Positions 9,037 to 17,157 of a DNA stretch of 39,250 nucleotides are shown here, piece by piece (position 1 is the stretch's first letter; each line of letters opens with the position of its first letter). The stretch is from positions 1-39,250 of the forward strand of contig JAITVV010000022.1 of the NCBI GenBank assembly GCA_031285625.1, read 5' to 3'. The position numbers and the translations under genes are program-made. The notes beneath the pieces were generated by a model. That model saw nothing but the letters and a program-made list of their open reading frames with translations, made no database searches and was not told the origin of the DNA. The DNA comes from Prevotella sp. Its GTDB lineage: Bacteria > Bacteroidota > Bacteroidia > Bacteroidales > Dysgonomonadaceae.

Positions 9037-9546
9037 TTATTTGTAATCTTTCAGTATTTCCTGCAATCTTTTTCTTGCAAAGAAAATACGGCTTTTAACT
9101 GTGCCTAACGGCAGTTTCATTTCCTGAGCAATTTCTTCATACTTATACCCAGAAACATGCATTGTAAAGGGGACTTTGTATTCATCTGCGAAATCATCCA
9201 ATACATTTGTTATTTCCGAATAAGTATATGCTCCATCAGGTGTATCAAAACCTGAGTCCTGAGATAGGTTTAATAGATACAAATTTTCAGTTTGATCAAT
9301 GACCGTTTGACTACGTACAGCCCTCCTGTAATTATTTACAAAAATATTATGCATAATTGTAAAGACCCATCCTTTAAAATTAACATTATCATAATACTTA
9401 TCAAAATTACTTAATGCCTTGAGTGTTGTCTCTTGAGCAAGATCCTTGGCCTCTTCTTTGTTTGTTGTAAGACTTAAAGCAAAGTTAAGCATATTACTTT
9501 GCAAACCGACCAAGTTTTGTTCTAATACCTTTTTTTTAGTTTCCAT
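9037..9546 (-). CDS. ECF-type RNA polymerase sigma factor
   Basis: A 169-residue sigma-70 family protein of the extracytoplasmic function type. Region 2 is recognisable in EEAKDLAQETTLKAL and GWVFTIMHNIFVNNYRR (about residues 30-75). Region 4 is in EEIAQEMKLPLGTVKSRIF near the C-terminus. Region 1 and region 3 are absent, as expected for this group. No anti-sigma gene is next to it: downstream is a convergent lipoprotein gene and upstream is rpsT. It therefore looks like an orphan ECF factor, with control by other means. Its regulon is unknown. Confidence 0.9.
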   Translation of the reverse strand: METKKKVLEQNLVGLQSNMLNFALSLTTNKEEAKDLAQETTLKALSNFDKYYDNVNFKGWVFTIMHNIFVNNYRRAVRSQTVIDQTENLYLLNLSQDSGFDTPDGAYTYSEITNVLDDFADEYKVPFTMHVSGYKYEEIAQEMKLPLGTVKSRIFFARKRLQEILKDYK

Positions 9547-9815
9547 ACATCCTTATTTTTTTAAAATGAGGAGTTCTGTCTATATTGTGTGGGTTGTGAT
9601 AGCGTTACATTTGCTTTACAAAGGTATGTATATTCTTTGAAACTATTGCTAGAACAACTATTTTATTTAAGTTAAGATAAATATAAGTTAATTTTAACTA
9701 TACATATATCTATTGAGTATCAATATCTTATCATATAGTTATTAGTTGTTAGAATTGAATATAGATTTAATCTATGTGTTGAAAAGATACATTATTTAAG
9801 ATATATATAGGAATA
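9547..9815. other. Intergenic region between sigma factor gene and rpsT
   Basis: AT-rich DNA without a credible gene. It holds the sigma gene's upstream region, including a minus-strand TACCTTTG -7 match at about 9616-9623, and a near-palindrome at 9761-9775 (ATAGATT, one base, AATCTAT). I see no RNA gene. Confidence 0.4.
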
Positions 9816-9843
9816 AAGGCCAAACCTTATCAGGTTTAGCCTT
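9816..9843 (-). terminator. Terminator of the tRNA-Glu/rpsT transcript
   Basis: Positions 9816-9827 pair with 9832-9843 (12 bases, one mismatch) around a four-base loop, with a T-rich tail on the minus strand. It lies 30 bases after the rpsT stop. Confidence 0.8.
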
Positions 9844-9872
9844 CACTCCTATAATAAATTATTAGTGTTTAT

Positions 9873-10124
9873 TTACAAAGAATGTACGTGTGCAGCTAAT
9901 TTTGATTTTAAGTTACCTGCTTTATTTTTATGTATAACATTCTTTTTTGCCAGCTTATCAAGCATAGAGCAAACAGATGGATATTGTTTTTGAGCTTCGT
10001 CTTTGTCAGTAAGTAAACGGAATTTACGAACTGCGTTACGAGTTGTTCTAGCAACATATCTATTTCTCAAGCGTCTTGCATCCGCTTGTCTGATTCTTTT
10101 TTCTGCTGATTTATGATTTGCCAT
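9873..10124 (-). CDS. rpsT: 30S ribosomal protein S20
   Basis: An 83-residue basic protein with the S20 signature start [34 protein letters not shown] in the first helix and a C-terminal [16 protein letters not shown]20 binds 16S rRNA in the small subunit body. Length matches the usual 84 or so. It lies 37 bases downstream of tRNA-Glu on the same strand, with no terminator between, so both probably come from one primary transcript driven by the promoter at 10289-10319. Confidence 0.96.
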   Translation of the reverse strand: MANHKSAEKRIRQADARRLRNRYVARTTRNAVRKFRLLTDKDEAQKQYPSVCSMLDKLAKKNVIHKNKAGNLKSKLAAHVHSL

Positions 10125-10161
10125 CTTGACTAATCCTTATTTTATTGTTTATTTAAAATTG

Positions 10162-10233
10162 TAGCCCATAGGGGAGTCGAACCCCTCTTTCAAGAATGAA
10201 AATCTTGCGTCCTAACCGATAGACGAATGGGCC
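10162..10233 (-). tRNA. tRNA-Glu (anticodon UUC)
   Basis: The minus strand folds into a 72-base cloverleaf. The acceptor stem is GGCCCAT with ATGGGCT (one G-U pair) and discriminator A. The anticodon stem CAAGA/TCTTG encloses the loop TTTTCAT with anticodon TTC. The T-arm is GAGGGG TTCGACT CCCCT. The 3' CCA is not encoded and must be added enzymatically. It precedes rpsT in the same transcript. Confidence 0.95.
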
Positions 10234-10288
10234 ATCGTATGGAGTTTGCTTCGTTTGGAATAGCATTATTCTCCCTTGATTGCGGATG

Positions 10289-10319
10289 CAAAGGTAATTC
10301 ATTTTTGGTTACGTGCAAA
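10289..10319 (-). promoter_or_regulatory. Full Bacteroidota consensus promoter for tRNA-Glu/rpsT
   Basis: On the minus strand TTTG (10316-10319), exactly 19 bases, then TACCTTTG (10289-10296) matches the primary sigma consensus of Bacteroidota (TTTG-N19-TAnnTTTG). It lies 56 bases upstream of the tRNA 5' end. Confidence 0.8.
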
Positions 10320-10458
10320 TATTTGTACTGATTTTTTTTTATATTCTTTATTGCGAATTATTATACTCTTGATTTTCAATAATATTTTCATGAAAATATA
10401 TTTAAGGTTGATTCTATTCTTCATATAGTAACCTTTTAACTTACCTTATTTTTTTATG

Positions 10459-10490
10459 ATTGTAATAATCCTTTAAAACATCTATTTTTG
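10459..10490 (+). promoter_or_regulatory. Probable promoter of the M23 peptidase gene
   Basis: TATTTTTG (10483-10490) matches the -7 consensus, and ATTG (10459-10462) lies 20 bases upstream, close to the TTTG -33 box. It is 23 bases before the start codon. Confidence 0.5.
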
Positions 10491-10512
10491 TATAAAAATA
10501 AAGAAACTATTA

Positions 10513-12198
10513 ATGAAAAAGTCATTTACACTCTTACTCCTTATATATACGATAAGTTTATCAGCACAAAATCCGTACAGATCACCTTTGGACATCCCCC
10601 TTATACTAAGTGCAAATTTTGGAGAACTTCGTCCAAATCATTTTCATTCGGGGATAGATATTAAAACACAAGGAGTAGTCAATAAACCTGTGTATGCAAT
10701 GGCTGACGGGTATGTTTCACGTATATCGGTCTCTCCTTCAGGATATGGACTAGCTATATATATTGACTATCCGGAAACAAAACAAACAAGTGTATATGGG
10801 CATATCAATAAATTTGCGCCTAAAATAGCTGCGTATATCAAGAAAAAACAATATGAGAAAGAAAGTTATAGAATAGATGTATCCCTTGATGCAAATGAAA
10901 TTCCAGTTAAAAGAGGCGATTTGGTCGCTTATAGTGGAAATACAGGTTCCTCAGGAGGCCCACATGTCCATTTCGAAATTAGAAACGCAGAAGATCAGGT
11001 AGCAATAGACCCCCTTGAGTATTACAAAAAAGATATCGAAGACTCAGAGGCTCCTTTACTAAAAGGAATAGCAATTTATCCATTGAATGAGAATGGCGCT
11101 GTTGATTTTAGCCGCGATACATACAGAAAAAGTATAGCTGTATTGAAGAATGGCAATTATGCATCTTTAAAAGACACGATACAGGCTTGGGGACAAATAG
11201 GTATAGGAGTCTATACAAATGATAGAATGACTGGCACTACAAATATCTATGGGGTTCGAAAAGTACGTTTATTCTGTGATAATAAAGAAATTTATTCATC
11301 AGATATATCCAGTATTGATTTTGGAAAGACAAGAATGATAAACAGCCTCATTGATTTTGACTATTGGGTTAGGAGGAAAGTATTTTATCAAAAATCCTTT
11401 ATAGAACCAGGTAATACACTGTCTATCTACAAAGCCGTAAACAATGGATATATAGATATTAGTGAAGAACGTCTTTATATCTTTCGCTACGAATTGGAAG
11501 ACCTGTATGGCAACCAAACCGCATACTCATTTTGCATAAAAGGGAGAGAACAAACAATTCCTCAACGGAGACGATGTGCACAGAATTTTATTTGGAATCA
11601 GGATAACCATTATTCTGACAATCAGTTTTCTTTGGGAATACCTAAGGATCGTCTATATGACAATGTATGTTTTACATTAAAGAAAACAGTGTCTCAAAAA
11701 TATTTGTCAGATATATTTGAAGTAAATGATAAGTATATACCGTTACATGACTTCTGTGATATATCTATAAAGATGAATAAGGATTCTCTAGTCAATAAAT
11801 CACAATATGGTATTATCCGGATAAATGGAAAAAATGAAAGTTGGGTAGGAGGAATATATAAGGATGGTTATATATCAGGGCGTATTCGCGAACTAGGGCA
11901 TACCTATGCTATAAGCACTGATACAAAAGCTCCTATAATTACCCCTATACAACCAGAAAGATGGGCTAGACAAGCAGAGATTAAGATCAGATTATCCGAT
12001 AATAAAAGTGGCATCTCTTCCTATAAAGGCACTATTGATGGAGAATTTGCCCTCTTCGAAAATGATGTGAAATCCACAGTCTACTCTTATAAATTTGATC
12101 CCTCTAGAATAAAGAAAGGTGAAACTCATAAACTGATATTTATTGCTACAGATGCTTGTGGAAATAGCGCAAATTATGAATATGAGTTTAAATATTGA
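10513..12198 (+). CDS. Secreted M23 family metallopeptidase
   Basis: A 561-residue exported protein with a Sec signal peptide at about residues 1-18. The LytM/M23 zinc peptidase domain covers roughly residues 30-175: HSGID gives His45 and Asp49, YGHI His97, and GPHVHFE His151 and His153, so the full zinc and catalytic set is present and the enzyme is probably active on peptidoglycan cross-bridges or stem peptides. The remaining 380 or so residues form a beta-rich C-terminal region without a domain I can name. Such long M23 proteins are common in Bacteroidota. It is convergent with the threonine aldolase gene: the two stop codons abut with no spacer. Confidence 0.9.
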   Translation: MKKSFTLLLLIYTISLSAQNPYRSPLDIPLILSANFGELRPNHFHSGIDIKTQGVVNKPVYAMADGYVSRISVSPSGYGLAIYIDYPETKQTSVYGHINKFAPKIAAYIKKKQYEKESYRIDVSLDANEIPVKRGDLVAYSGNTGSSGGPHVHFEIRNAEDQVAIDPLEYYKKDIEDSEAPLLKGIAIYPLNENGAVDFSRDTYRKSIAVLKNGNYASLKDTIQAWGQIGIGVYTNDRMTGTTNIYGVRKVRLFCDNKEIYSSDISSIDFGKTRMINSLIDFDYWVRRKVFYQKSFIEPGNTLSIYKAVNNGYIDISEERLYIFRYELEDLYGNQTAYSFCIKGREQTIPQRRRCAQNFIWNQDNHYSDNQFSLGIPKDRLYDNVCFTLKKTVSQKYLSDIFEVNDKYIPLHDFCDISIKMNKDSLVNKSQYGIIRINGKNESWVGGIYKDGYISGRIRELGHTYAISTDTKAPIITPIQPERWARQAEIKIRLSDNKSGISSYKGTIDGEFALFENDVKSTVYSYKFDPSRIKKGETHKLIFIATDACGNSANYEYEFKY

Positions 12199-13230
12199 CT
12201 ATCTACATAAGTTATACAGATCATCAATAAATTCATCTACGATTTCCTCCGGTGTGGCCCACGACGTAATCAGTCGTACTGCAGAATATTCCGAATCAAC
12301 TATACCCCATATAAGGAAACCATATTCTGTTTGTATCTTTTCGATGAGACTATTAGGCAAAACAGGAAAAATCTGATTTGTGTCAGACTCGATAAGCATA
12401 TTATATCCTAATGCTTCAAAAGCACCTGATATCTTTTTAGCCATTTTATTAGCATGATCTGCCAGGTCAAAGATCAAATTATTTTGCAATAGCTGGTCAA
12501 ATTGCACTCCCATTGTACGGCCTTTTGCGGTTAACGCTCCACGTTGTTTCAGATGGTATTTGAAGTCTTTATCTAATTCTGGGTTTGTGATAACAACGGC
12601 CTCGCCAAGCAATGCACCACACTTAGTACCTCCAATATAAAAGACGTCTGTTAATTCAGCAATATCTGCTAAATTCATATCATTGGAAGGTGATGTCAAC
12701 GCCATTGCTAACCGAGCGCCATCCATAAATAGTATAAGGTCGTTCTCTTTACAGAAATAATAAAGGTCCGTAAGCTCTTGTTTTGTATATACTGTACCTA
12801 ATTCTGTAGAATTAGATATATACACCACACGGGTACGCACCACATGATGTCCACGCAGTTTATTGAGAAAAGGTTTGATATCTTGCGGCCTTAATTTACC
12901 ATCAGAAGTATGGGCTGCTTCCACTTTATGTCCGGTTGCTTCTATGGCTCCGGCCTCATTTACATAGATATGTCCGGTATCTGCTGCTACAACCGACTCA
13001 AAAGGGCGGAGTATGGATGATAAAACGACTAAATTTGCCAATGTACCACCTGCTATCATATATACCCCTGCATTAGGTTTACTTATTAACTGGCGAATGG
13101 TCTTGATAGCATTCTGTGTATAAATATCATCTCCATATCCTGCTTGCTGTATAAGATTACTCTCAGCGAGAGCCTTTAATATAGAAGGATGACAACCCTC
13201 ACAATAGTCATTTGCAAAACTATATTTCAT
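12199..13230 (-). CDS. ltaE: Low-specificity L-threonine aldolase
   Basis: A 343-residue PLP enzyme of fold type I that cleaves L-threonine or allo-threonine to glycine and acetaldehyde. The PLP-lysine is Lys203 in YIGGTKCG. Asp170 in FMDGARLAMA contacts the cofactor pyridine nitrogen, and His87 in DTGHIYVNEAGA is the expected ring-stacking residue. Length fits the family. It is probably monocistronic. A 15-base palindrome lies 20 bases upstream of the start (see 13250-13264). The gene symbol follows family usage; a related beta-eliminating lyase activity cannot be excluded. Confidence 0.88.
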   Translation of the reverse strand: MKYSFANDYCEGCHPSILKALAESNLIQQAGYGDDIYTQNAIKTIRQLISKPNAGVYMIAGGTLANLVVLSSILRPFESVVAADTGHIYVNEAGAIEATGHKVEAAHTSDGKLRPQDIKPFLNKLRGHHVVRTRVVYISNSTELGTVYTKQELTDLYYFCKENDLILFMDGARLAMALTSPSNDMNLADIAELTDVFYIGGTKCGALLGEAVVITNPELDKDFKYHLKQRGALTAKGRTMGVQFDQLLQNNLIFDLADHANKMAKKISGAFEALGYNMLIESDTNQIFPVLPNSLIEKIQTEYGFLIWGIVDSEYSAVRLITSWATPEEIVDEFIDDLYNLCR

Positions 13231-13249
13231 TTGGTTTATATATTATTTC

Positions 13250-13264
13250 ATTTGGAATCCAAAT
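13250..13264. repeat. 15-base palindrome upstream of the threonine aldolase gene
   Basis: ATTTGGA and TCCAAAT are perfect inverted repeats around one base. TTTCATTTGG also occurs twice, at 13226-13235 over the start codon and at 13246-13255. This may be an operator, but no regulator gene is adjacent. Confidence 0.35.
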
Positions 13265-13439
13265 CTGTTCGTCCAAAATCTTATTCATACAAAGTCTTAT
13301 ATTTTATCCTATTGAGATAATCCGTTCACTACAAGCCATTACAGCCTTCTGGCTATCTCTATCAATGAGTTTCAGCGTCTTGTGTGTTTGTAATCGTACA
13401 GATATCGAAATTACAATAAAAAATTACATTATAAAATAA

Positions 13440-13470
13440 AAAAACATCCTTTCATAGGATGTTTTTTATT
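13440..13470 (-). terminator. Terminator of the 13471-14397 gene pair
   Basis: AAAACATCCT and AGGATGTTTT pair around a short loop, with T-runs on both strands. It begins directly after the stop codon at 13471, which supports that gene being real. Confidence 0.8.
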
Positions 13471-13878
13471 TTAAATTTCTACCGTGATGTCTTGTATTTT
13501 AATCTTTCGCATATTTATCTCAGGAACTTCGTGGCGTACTACCTTCCGTATATTACTTTCATGTATGTAAGTATTTTCGGTCCTCAATCCGGCCACTGTT
13601 TTACATGCAAATCTATCAATTTTATGAAATGGAAGAGGAAGCACCTCATGCTTATATAATCTTTCAACTTCAATTGTCCTTGTTTCTTTATTTTTAATCC
13701 ACACTAAAACAGTCTTTATCTTTGTAAACATGCTCCTGACTGTAAGATCTGTTATTAAAATTTCATAACAGCCAACTCTTTTTGATAGTTGACTTCCACT
13801 ATCATTTATAGTATAACCAGACTCATTTATATCTTTAATATACTTTTTAATATATGGAGAATACTTTTTCATATGCAT
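13471..13878 (-). CDS. Hypothetical protein, basic, unknown family
   Basis: A 135-residue protein rich in Lys, Arg, Ile and Val, with no signal peptide or membrane segment. The middle has alternating hydrophobic residues (KIKTVLVWIKNKETRTIEVERL) that suggest beta strands, and the C-terminus repeats that pattern. I do not recognise a family. It lies 45 bases or so after the unknown gene at 13924-14397 on the same strand and ends directly at a strong terminator, so the two look like one transcription unit. Start at 13878 or the in-frame ATG at 13872; neither has a clear ribosome binding site. Confidence 0.6.
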   Translation of the reverse strand: MHMKKYSPYIKKYIKDINESGYTINDSGSQLSKRVGCYEILITDLTVRSMFTKIKTVLVWIKNKETRTIEVERLYKHEVLPLPFHKIDRFACKTVAGLRTENTYIHESNIRKVVRHEVPEINMRKIKIQDITVEI

Positions 13879-13923
13879 TGCAAAAAAATAAATGATTCAA
13901 AAAGAATTTCCGTAAAATATCTA

Positions 13924-14397
13924 TTACACAATCATCTGTGTGGCTTTTTTATTTACGCCCTGTATAAAGCCATCAAAGAAAAATGGAATATTATCTGCAT
14001 TACCGTTTTCAAAACGGCCTCTTACTTTTTCATAAGCTAGTAGGGACATCTCAAAATCAGGCTGACCTGTAACCAGAATTGGTTGATCAAGCTGATTATA
14101 CCAATAGTATTGTCCACCATAGTTATGCCGAGCAACTTCAAAAATATATGATCCTATTTTAATGATCATTTTTCTCTTAGTTTCATTATCAGCTTTTTTA
14201 TAAAACTCAATACTCTCTTCTATTATCTGATCAACGTCATGAAGGCTATTGACACTAAAATCCAGAGAAGCATCATCTTTAAATTGTTTTACAAGCATAT
14301 TGGCGTTAGCAAGCATATCATTTGCAAACTGCAAACGATCTTCATCCGTAACTTGTACGGCTTCTTTTTTCTTTTTGAAAAAATCAAAAAATCCCAT
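13924..14397 (-). CDS. Hypothetical cytoplasmic protein
   Basis: A 157-residue protein of unknown function. I place the start at the ATG at 14395-14397, giving MGFFDFFKKKKEAV, a short amphipathic and lysine-rich N-terminus common in small Bacteroidota proteins. A longer reading from a TTG at 14406 adds only three residues and is less likely. The rest looks mainly helical (residues of about 20-85), followed by an aromatic stretch (YGGQYYWYNQLDQP). No signal peptide, membrane segment or catalytic motif is visible. A -7 box lies 73 bases upstream, and the gene at 13471 follows. Confidence 0.7.
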   Translation of the reverse strand: MGFFDFFKKKKEAVQVTDEDRLQFANDMLANANMLVKQFKDDASLDFSVNSLHDVDQIIEESIEFYKKADNETKRKMIIKIGSYIFEVARHNYGGQYYWYNQLDQPILVTGQPDFEMSLLAYEKVRGRFENGNADNIPFFFDGFIQGVNKKATQMIV

Positions 14398-14469
14398 ACT
14401 TATCAAAAATTATATTATAATATTTATGTATGGACGAAAAGACAGGCATTTCATTACGATTTTATGGCA

Positions 14470-14477
14470 CAAATATA
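14470..14477 (-). promoter_or_regulatory. Candidate -7 element for the two-gene unknown unit
   Basis: The minus strand reads TATATTTG, a consensus -7 match 73 bases upstream of the start at 14397. The -33 box is not clear. Confidence 0.4.
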
Positions 14478-14479
14478 AA

Positions 14480-15260
14480 CGTAAAATAACAATAAATGAA
14501 ATTTATTATTGTATAAATAATTATGACTGCACTCTCGTTTCTAGTTTTATATATATTCTTCATTGGGTGACTGCGCAGGAAGTTACTCATAGTCAGTCTG
14601 TAATAAATAAGTATTAGGTATTTTCTTTAGATTTACTTTTCATAAAGTGATTAACTAAAATATTCATCATGTTATCATATTGAACGGATATCTTAAATGT
14701 AAAATAACCCGTCCTTAAATATTTTACACAAATAGTCTTTATCTATCAATTATTATTAACATACAACGGATAGATATGGTTCATTTTACGTAGAGGGTTT
14801 TAACATATTTGTCTCTTTTGAAAATTGCATATAATCTTTATTAAGCAAAATTTTATCTGTTAATATTAACTTTAAGCAAGACGTCCGACACCAAATAACT
14901 CCATATAAACAGGTATTAAGTACTTTCTGGGGTGTAGCCGGTACGTAAAATACAATAAAACGCAGTATGTAAGAAACTCTGTTCATCATGTAACGTTTTG
15001 GGGCATACAAATTTAATCCAAATAATGAACTATCCAAATTTTTACACATGAAATTTACTATTTAGACGAACTCCTGTAGATAAAAATGGAAAATAAAATC
15101 GAATATTTCCAAACGCCATCATTATGCTGATCTATCTGACTTTCTTCTATTTTCCGGATGAAAAACTATAAAGATATTATAAAACGATATAAAAAACACG
15201 GACTAATCCTTGAAAAGATATATATTTACGAACTAAATTGAAAACAACCATAAATTACGT
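14480..15260. other. Gene-poor stretch of about 780 bases
   Basis: No gene I can support. An 87-codon open frame at 14786-15049 (minus) has no good ribosome binding site, unusual Cys/Tyr-rich composition and no recognisable motif. A 7-base inverted repeat (14741-14747 with 14769-14775) encloses 21 bases. A weak -7-like TATATTTA at 15221-15228 could serve the gene starting at 15261. The stretch may be decayed coding DNA. Confidence 0.4.
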
Positions 15261-16397
15261 ATGAAAAAAGTTTTTGTAAGCGGATGTTATGATATGCTTC
15301 ATAGTGGACATGTTGCGTTTTTCGAAGAAGCAGCTACCCATGGCGATCTGTATGTCGGTATAGGTTCTGATAAGACAATAAATGAATTGAAGGCCCGTAA
15401 AACGATCAATAATGAGCAAGAACGTCTATATATGATCAAAGCTTTGAAATTTGTGAAAGATGCATGGGTAAATTCGGGAAGCGGCTTGATGGATTTTGTA
15501 GATGAGATGAAAGCTTTGAATCCGGATATTTTCTTTGTAAATAGTGACGGGCATAGTGCATTAAAAGAACAGTTATGTAAAGATCTTGGTATCCAATATA
15601 TCGTTAGTAAACGTATCCCTCATGGAGGTCTTCCCGTACGCTCCACAACAGCTCTGCGAGAAGAATGCCGAATACCCTATCGAATTGATTTAGCTGGAGG
15701 CTGGCTAGACCAACCCGATGTGAGTAGCCTATATCCGGGACCAGTACTTACTATATCTATAGAACCTGATTATGATTTTAATGATCGCAGTGGTATGTCT
15801 ACAAGCTCTCGAAAGAAAGCAATTGAATTGTGGCAAGTAGATATTCCTGCAGGAGATAAAGAGAAACTCGCTAAAACTCTTTTCTGTTTTGAAAATCCTC
15901 CAGGGACAAAGTATGTAAGTGGTTCACAGGATTCACTTGGGATTGTTCTGCCCGGATTGAATAAACTATACTATAATGGTGATTTTTGGCCATCGAAAAT
16001 AGAAAAAATATTAGATGATAATATATTGTCATGGATTGAAAAACGATTATGGCTTGTGCCTCTGTATCCACGCCATAGTAATTATGATGTACTGTCAGAC
16101 ACTGATATCACTGCTGAAAATGCTAAGAAATTAAGTGAGGCTGCCAATAAAGCATGGGAAGCGCTTAAAGAAAAAAATATACAAAAATTTGGGAAAGCTG
16201 TCAGAGAAAGCTTTGATGCTCAGATTGCCATGTATCCACATATGGTAGCTGATGATATTTTCGAAGTACTGGATAAATATAAAGACAAGGCGTTGGGTTG
16301 GAAACTAAGTGGTGCAGGAGGAGGAGGCTATCTAACTCTTGTTAGCGAAACGCCTATTGATAATGCAATCCAGATAAGAATAAGAAGAGCAGAATAA
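15261..16397 (+). CDS. Fused cytidylyltransferase-like/GHMP kinase protein
   Basis: A 378-residue two-domain protein. Residues of about 1-132 are an HxGH-type nucleotidyltransferase (HSGH at 14-17, closing with RSTT at 127-130), as in glycerol-3-phosphate cytidylyltransferase or the HldE adenylyltransferase domain. Residues of about 138-378 look like a shortened GHMP sugar kinase: motif 1 RIDLAGGWLD (141-150), a motif-2-like GMSTSS (178-183), GSQDSLG (221-227) where galactokinases carry the catalytic Asp, and motif 3 SGAGGGG (350-356). The two activities together suggest sugar phosphorylation and nucleotide activation for glycan synthesis, perhaps heptose-like; the sugar is unknown. Its TAA overlaps the ATG of the next, damaged gene. 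Confidence 0.8.
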   Translation: MKKVFVSGCYDMLHSGHVAFFEEAATHGDLYVGIGSDKTINELKARKTINNEQERLYMIKALKFVKDAWVNSGSGLMDFVDEMKALNPDIFFVNSDGHSALKEQLCKDLGIQYIVSKRIPHGGLPVRSTTALREECRIPYRIDLAGGWLDQPDVSSLYPGPVLTISIEPDYDFNDRSGMSTSSRKKAIELWQVDIPAGDKEKLAKTLFCFENPPGTKYVSGSQDSLGIVLPGLNKLYYNGDFWPSKIEKILDDNILSWIEKRLWLVPLYPRHSNYDVLSDTDITAENAKKLSEAANKAWEALKEKNIQKFGKAVRESFDAQIAMYPHMVADDIFEVLDKYKDKALGWKLSGAGGGGYLTLVSETPIDNAIQIRIRRAE

Positions 16398-17039
16398 TGA
16401 CTTCAAAAGATCTTCTTTTTAAAATTTTAGATTATAATTATTTGTGGATCTTACCTCACAATATAAACAGTGAGCCCGCACGAATCAGATTAAAAAAATT
16501 GAGTTTCTTTTAAATGTTTTTGGCTTAAGTAAGAAATACGTAAATCCTGAGGTACGGGCAGTTATAATATCGATGGAGAAGAGTTAAACAGGGAACAATA
16601 TCTAAGCCACAAGTCTGAGTGGGAGTATTTTATAGGTGACGACTTTTTATCTGATAGAGCCCCAGATGCAAATACAGAATTATTGAATCGTGCCTTATCT
16701 ACAATGCGGACCATTTATCCAGACTCCCCAGATGATCTTTTTAAGGGACGGGTTAATATACGGTGGTTGTTCACCGATCTTCTTAACTTCAGACAAAGTA
16801 TCTATAACATTACTTATCCATGGGGTGGAATGCTTGAAGGCTTCTCTTTAGGATTAAGTTATAGTAAGTATTTGCAATATCAACTAAAAGAAACCATTAA
16901 GAATAATACTGTGGATATAGATAATACACTTTGTTTGATTCTTGATCCTCTGAAAAGAGACTTTGATAATAACAGTATAGGATATGAAGAAATAGATCTG
17001 GCCAAAATAGATTTAGAATGGAGAATGGGAAATTATTGA
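16397..17039 (+). pseudogene. Frameshifted gene coupled to the kinase fusion
   Basis: The ATG at 16397-16399 overlaps the preceding stop codon (TAATG). The frame runs MTSKDLLFKILDYNYLW and stops early at about 16511-16513. Adding one base in the A7 run at 16492-16498 continues it as KKIEFLLNVFGLSKK, and adding one base in the GGG at 16556-16558 joins it to GSYNIDGEELNREQYLS and then to the intact 118-codon 3' part (16683-17039). The restored product would be 214 residues. No family is recognised. Both lesions are single-base losses in homopolymers, so this is either true decay or base-calling error. Confidence 0.7.
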
Positions 17040-17157
17040 AACAATAAATCAGGCTCTCATTTTTAACTAAAATTGCAGAACAGCAATAGATAATTATTTG
17101 TTATGAAAAGTTACAGTAGTCGCAATAACCACTAAGCACTCTAACAAATAACATAAG

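Noticed and set aside
13300-13400. A minus-strand frame ending AVMACSERIISIG
   Set aside because: No start codon in a usable place and no ribosome binding site. Too short to call a gene or a remnant.
14786-15049. An 87-codon open frame on the minus strand in the gene-poor stretch
   Set aside because: No near ribosome binding site, unusual Cys/Tyr-rich composition and no motif. It is kept only as possible decayed sequence.
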